This document shows positions 58,876-64,000 of a stretch of 64,000 nt of DNA, piece after piece. Source of the DNA: Heterocephalus glaber (lineage: Eukaryota > Chordata > Mammalia > Rodentia > Bathyergidae); contig NW_004624795.1 in NCBI RefSeq assembly GCF_000247695.1, forward strand, positions 9,433,416 to 9,497,415. Direction: 5' to 3'. The position numbers were made by a program, and so were the translations under genes. The notes under the pieces were generated by a model, which saw nothing but the letters and a program-made list of their open reading frames with translations, was not told the DNA's origin and ran no database searches. Position 1 is the stretch's first letter. Every line of letters starts with the position of its first letter.

Positions 58876-60019
58876 TAAGCCTGAAGTATCATGTAGTGTG
58901 TGATGATAGAACTAAGTCAGAATGACACAGGACCCAGCTGAAAGAGCTCCTAATGGCTAACACTGGGACAATGTAAACAACAAAACAAAGCAGTAGTGGA
59001 TTATCATTCAGGTAATAAAATACAATTTTATAAGTTTATATGGATTCAAGGAAATAATTGAATAAATAAAAAATAAAAAATTGGTGGAGAGTAAATAAAT
59101 CTCTTATGTATCTAAGTAATAGACATTGACACTTTACCCTTAAAAAGGTAGACCATTATTCCTAAGTGCAAGCTAAGCCTAATAGGTTTCTCCCAAAGAC
59201 TGCAGTGTAAAAAGAAAGTAGAAACCAGAGCAACTTCATAATGGAGAAACTGGAAAAACACTACTTCAAACCAGGTGACCAATGCTAACACCAGCAGTTA
59301 CAAGTTACATGGATGATGCTTGCCTTTGACATGACATGATGAGAATGCCACCTTAGCACTCTGCTCTTCCTTCTAAAAATGTATTACCTCAGTACAATTA
59401 TTAAACAAAAGAAAAAAATCAGACAAATATCAATAGAGGGGCATTCTACAAAATACCTCAGGAGTCATTTTCAGAGCTGTTTAGGTTATCAAAAAAAGGA
59501 AAAGTCTGAGGAATTGTCAGAAACAGGAGGAGCTTCAACTATTGGTGACTAATAAGTGTGGTTTGGTATTCTAGAGGAGATCCAGAATAACAAAAAGATT
59601 AGAAAAATATGAAAAAATCTGAATAAAGTATGGACTTTGCTTACTAATACAATGCATTGATATTGGTTGTGACAAATAAATAATAGAGAAAATTGGATAT
59701 GGAGTGTGTGGAAACCTGAATTTCATTCATAATAATTATATAAATCTAAGCTCAAAAATGAAAACATTTAGGGAGTGAGGAAAAGGAAGGTAATAAGGGG
59801 AATGGTTATGACAAATGTTATAGGTATGAATGAAAATATCACATTGAAACCCAGTACTTTACAAAGTTAATATGCACTAATAAAAATACATTTTTAAAAG
59901 TTAATGTTTTGAAAAAAAAAGGACCAGTTGAATGCATGTGTCATTTCTTGTTTCTCTTGACCTTTGATGGCAGGAATGTCCTGCAGAAGCTAGAACCTTT
60001 CTTCTGGAAGCCAAACACG
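58876..60019. other. Unassigned AT-rich DNA
   Basis: Nothing recognised. Confidence 0.5.
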
Positions 60020-60160
60020 CTCACACTTGCTCCAGGTGTCAACCATGCTTAAGGAGGACCCTGGGGAAGTTGAGGCAGTTACAGACCCTTTGCTGTGCTG
60101 TGGAGATTAAAGGAGCTTGGATAACTGGCATGTGTGAGCTTCAGTAAGTGTTGCTGTTAT
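60020..60160 (+). repeat. Possible MIR relic
   Basis: ggagattaaaggagcttgga, taactggcatgtgtgagctt and cagtaagtgttgctgttatt resemble a MIR 3' half. Weak match. Confidence 0.4.
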
Positions 60161-61604
60161 TTCACTTGTCCTCTAAACCTCACGAAAGAGTCCTTGCTTG
60201 CAGTCCACCCTAAGCATAGGCAAAAGAGGAAGGGAATGCTGCAAAACATGGCTTCAGGTAGCCAAAATGACATATCATGCACACATAGACATCCTCACAC
60301 TTGTTCAATGGGTCAGAGGTATTACAGTACAAATTAAATATAACCCCAAGCAAGACAAAGAAGGCTCAATGTACATTAAAATACTTATCATAATTATTCA
60401 TCATTTCTTTAGACAGAATTTGATAGAAAGAGGCCAATCAAAGGCAATGTGAGTTTAATGGTGTCCCTGAGCAGAATAGATATGAAAGAAGACAGGCTTC
60501 AGCCCAGTCCCAAGAGCCAGTGCTAATCTTCAAAGTAAAAACAAAAACAGAAAAGCCCACCTCATACACAAAAGTGTTTATTTCAACATAATAAATACTG
60601 ATAACCTTATTTGTTAGATCTTTCATTCAAGTACGGCCATTATGTTTTGACATAAATTTAGTGATGGCTTGACTATTTCCTAAAAGTAATTTATAAATAG
60701 AAACTCATCTATTTGATTTAATCAAGTCAAACATTAAATTTTCTTTTTATATCTAGACTAAAAATTTAGCGTCTTGCCTGACCTTCCTTCTTTGTCATTG
60801 ATATTATAGAAGTTCATTGATTCTTTAAGATACTAACTTATCAGATTGTAAAGGACCAGACTGTTAATAGGATTGTACCATTTTGGAGCCAAGGAAGCAC
60901 ACGTAGCTTGTTTTGATCTCTGTATTTGTAGTACCTGGAAGAGTATCTGTTGCATGACAGGGAAATAAATATTTATTGGCAAAGTGGTGAATTTGCTCAC
61001 AAAAAAGTAAAGGTTTCATGGAAATTTAAAACTAAATGTTAGCGGTATGTTTAATGGGACGATCATAAGCTTTGGAGTGAGATCTCTTCTCATTTGGTCC
61101 TTAAAAATCTAAAATTAATATAAAATACTCCACACACTTAATATTTAGCTCTATGTTTCTAGCCCAAATTCCTCTGAGCTACAGTTTTGTCCATCCAAAT
61201 GCATGTTTGACGTTGCCATTTGGAAATCTAAGAGACTTGGCAGATCACTGTGCCCAAAATCAAGCTCCATGTGACTTCATCCTTCACAAAAATAGGCCTT
61301 TATGGACTCTTCTAATGTTCATAACTTCCAACTCCATACTTCTAGTTGCTTATGCCAAACTTGTATTGTTATCTCTAATGCATCATTTTTTTCTGAACTC
61401 TACAACTGCTTCATCAGAAAATTGTGTTAACTATTTTCAAAATAATTTGATCCCTTACCATCTTCTCTATTGTCATAATTCTGGTCTAAACCACTCATTA
61501 TTTGTTAAGAGGATTGTTGTTGTATTGTTGTAAGATCCTATTTTTCTTCCCTCTTTTTGTCATTGCTGTTCCTGCTGTAAGAGCAAAATCATTTTCTTAA
61601 AAAC
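60161..61604. other. Unassigned DNA
   Basis: 60905-61000 (tgtatttgtagtacctggaa, ggaaataaatatttattggc) resembles an L2 3' end. The 126-codon plus-strand frame at 61153-61533 has no recognisable family and no supporting signals. Confidence 0.45.
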
Positions 61605-61735
61605 ATCACATATATACATATATATCATACATGTAAATGTATATACATGTATCATATATGTATACATATGTATATGTTTATCTTTTTATATGTATATATA
61701 TTGTATACATACACACATATATATATATGTAAAGT
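61605..61735. repeat. TATA/CATATG-rich microsatellite
   Basis: Imperfect TA and TACA/TATG dinucleotide arrays, self-complementary in parts. Confidence 0.9.
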
Positions 61736-61889
61736 AAAAGCCAGAATTCTTCCTATGGTCTGCAATGTCCAGAAAATCTACTCTGCTATCTATTTATTAA
61801 TCTTTATGCCTTTATCTTCTGCTTGTGTATCCCTCACTCACTTACTCTAGCCACATAGGTCTCCTTAGAGTTCAAGTTCATTTGCACCA

Positions 61890-62060
61890 AACTAGGGATA
61901 ATGATAATCTCTAACCTAGATTTTATCAAATGTATTAAATGTGATAGTGCACATAAAGAGATTAGCATGGAGTCTGGCTTCTGGGACAACTTTAATAAAA
62001 GGGAACAGTAGCTATTAATATTTCTGAATCCATTATAACCATCATGATCATTATTATTAT
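61890..62060 (+). repeat. MIR SINE
   Basis: actagggataatgataatct, gtattaaatgtgatagtgca, cataaagagattagcatgga and aacagtagctattaatattt follow the MIR 3' half closely. Confidence 0.75.
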
Positions 62061-64000
62061 TACTAACTACAGAAGCATCCTTTAAAAATAATATATTCAC
62101 CTTGATCATTGGCTTCTGAAATCATCTGACATAAAATTCTTTTAGCTGCTTCCTAAAGGAAAGTTTGCCTTCCAAGTGTAAAAATTTACCATGGACAATT
62201 TTTTTTTTCAAAATTTTGATTCAGACCTTACCAAAATACAACTTCAAAATTATTCTGTGTTTCAGAAACAACACTCGCAAAATCAGTGTTTGGCTGAGTC
62301 AGTATGCAATTGATTGTATAAGTCACAGAAAATTTTAAAAATTCAGCTTTATTACAGTGGTCATCTTTTATACAATAGATACCATAATACATTTTTATTA
62401 ATATTTAAATAATACCATGCACATCCAGAAATAAATAAAACTCAAATTTTGGATATGCTTTTGCTTACTTTATGGGAAGTTTTTCAAAGTTGGGAGCATG
62501 TGGAAATTTTTGTTACCACTATTTTTGCTTTTGGTATTTCTTTGTTTTTGAGGTTCCCTTTGTGTCCAAGCTGCAGAACTTTCAAAAAAATCTGGTATCA
62601 ATTTATCCTGGTAAGCTTGGGAAAGCAGATTTCTTTATGTTTTTCCATTAATTTATTTAAAACCAGGACATGAATCTGTGCCTCTGCCCTTGACACAATT
62701 CCAAACCATGAGAGATGGATATTTTCAATTAAGATTTGAAGAAAGTTATATATCCTTATCATTTCTAGTACTCTTATCAACAATTTATTTATCTCTTTTC
62801 CTTCTTGTACTATATTTAATAGCTGGATACATTTCTATTGAATGTTGAATGAATTGAGCAAGACTATCTTAGAATTTAAAGTAGCTCACTCAGAAATATG
62901 ACATTGTAAGTAAGATTAGATTGGAGAAAACTTTGTATCTCTTCTAATACATAATCCAACTTTGAATTTTTTTTTACTTTGTTTTAGTGAGAAGACATAA
63001 TGACTTTCCAAGGCAAAGCTTCCCTTAATTGTTTCACGCATTCTTCCTAGAGTTCCCATAATTCAGCTTGCAGCTCTGAGTGTGCCTATTCCTCCCCTGT
63101 GCCCCCTACACTCCAACTACAGACCGGCACATAGTCAAGAACATGATCAACAAGAGAACTTCTCATTTTATTAAACACACCCAAGACTTGAACGTTCACA
63201 TAGAAACTTCTAAATTATAAATCATATTTATATACCACGCATGCTTACAAGTGGAACAGTTTTTTAAAATGGTTATTTTTCTTAAATTGCTGCCCGATAT
63301 GCCATGTTGGATATCCTTTCCCTCTATTTACAAGTGTACTGACATATTCTGTAATTCACCACTGATTTATGGATCTTAAGTAGCCAGTCTGATTTGAAAA
63401 TTCAATTGTAAAATCCATTTTATCTTCATATCAATTTCTATCATCCAGTAGCCAAACTTGAGTGCTGACACTGGCTACCTACAGTGGGATAACAGTGATT
63501 GTCCTTAATATCAGACCTGCTTATCACCCTTCTCCTATCTTTAACTCTTCTTGACCTGAAGGAAATAAGAGACAGTGAATACAGGGGTGCTCTTATGCTA
63601 CTGGCCATATGACCATGGCAGAGAGGCTCACTTTCTTTTGTGATTCTCTTTGGTAAGGTTATATTTACCCTCATTCCCTCCATCGCTGAGGGTCTATCAG
63701 AAGGGACAGGCATGTCTCTCACTCACTCATATGTCCTTTGAGTGAGTCATCCACTTTCTTGCTCTAGTGTCTTTCCGGGCAGAGCAGTGTTTCTTTACAA
63801 GGAACCACAAAACTGATCGGGTGCCTTTTTATGACCTCGAAAGACTGAGTCATCGACAGAGGAATGCTTTTGGCCCTATCTTCCCAAACACAATTTTTCA
63901 TGTCTCCTTCTCTCCCTAAAAATTCTCACTGTTGAACACCTCAAGTCAGAAACAGCTGCCAGTATTCTTGCATGCCATTATTCTCAGTGAACAGTCTGGC
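62061..64000. other. Unassigned DNA to the window end
   Basis: An 8-bp inverted repeat (actcactc/gagtgagt) lies near 63720-63747. The last 600 bp are less AT-rich but show no recognised gene or repeat. Confidence 0.5.

Noticed and set aside
61153..61533. 126-codon plus-strand frame
   Set aside because: No recognised domain, splice sites or composition shift; kept as unassigned.

Overview
This window looks like gene-poor, AT-rich nuclear DNA from a placental mammal, most probably a rodent outside the mouse/rat group. The lineage call rests on repeats. There are about eleven tRNA-derived SINEs with a recognisable A box (tagctcagtgg) and B box (gttcgatcc), several with perfect target-site duplications (TSDs). 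There are two 7SL/ID composite SINEs of the B1-dID kind, at least nine LINE-1 (L1) insertions, ERVK-type solo LTRs, and old mammalian repeats (MIR, MLT1-like, MER2, MER5-like). Typical mouse B1/B2 copies are absent. A castorimorph such as beaver is a guess only. I found no exon, RNA gene or regulatory element of a host gene that I can defend. The long reading frames are L1 remnants, shadows of L1, or chance frames.

Layout. 1-1.83 kb: 5' end of a young antisense L1 whose ORF1 has one nonsense codon and whose 5'UTR carries GC-rich tandem repeats. 1.84-8.8 kb: mostly unique AT-rich DNA with a MIR, two copies of a URR1-like repeat and an ID relic. 8.8-14.0 kb: an L1 cluster with two separate insertions showing 5' inversion (twin priming), a B1-dID SINE and a tRNA-SINE. 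14-21.9 kb: unique DNA, old L1 pieces, three SINEs and an MLT1-like LTR. 21.9-25.4 kb: L1 3' ends (one with a perfect 17-bp TSD), a mariner relic folded into an inverted repeat, and old antisense L1. 25.4-32 kb: almost featureless. 32-39.2 kb: L1 3' end, SINEs (including a pair inside one TSD), a MER5-like element, and a three-layer nest of MLT1-like LTR, SINE and ERVK solo LTR. 39.2-48 kb: LTR-like blocks, MIRs, a locally duplicated 240-bp block and an old repeat split by a SINE. 48.0-56.5 kb: a near full-length but dead antisense L1, split by an ERVK-type LTR that is itself split by another L1 containing a 405-bp assembly gap. 56.5-64 kb: MER2, one SINE, MIR/L2 relics and unassigned DNA.

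The sequence records layered retrotransposition rather than cooperating genes. L1 supplied the enzymes for its own copies and presumably for the SINEs, as the A-rich tails and 11-19 bp TSDs indicate. I see no previously undescribed biological system. The most informative items are the L1 5'UTR repeat structure, the two twin-priming inversions, the two three-layer nests and the inverted mariner relic. All family names come from recognition by eye and need RepeatMasker confirmation.
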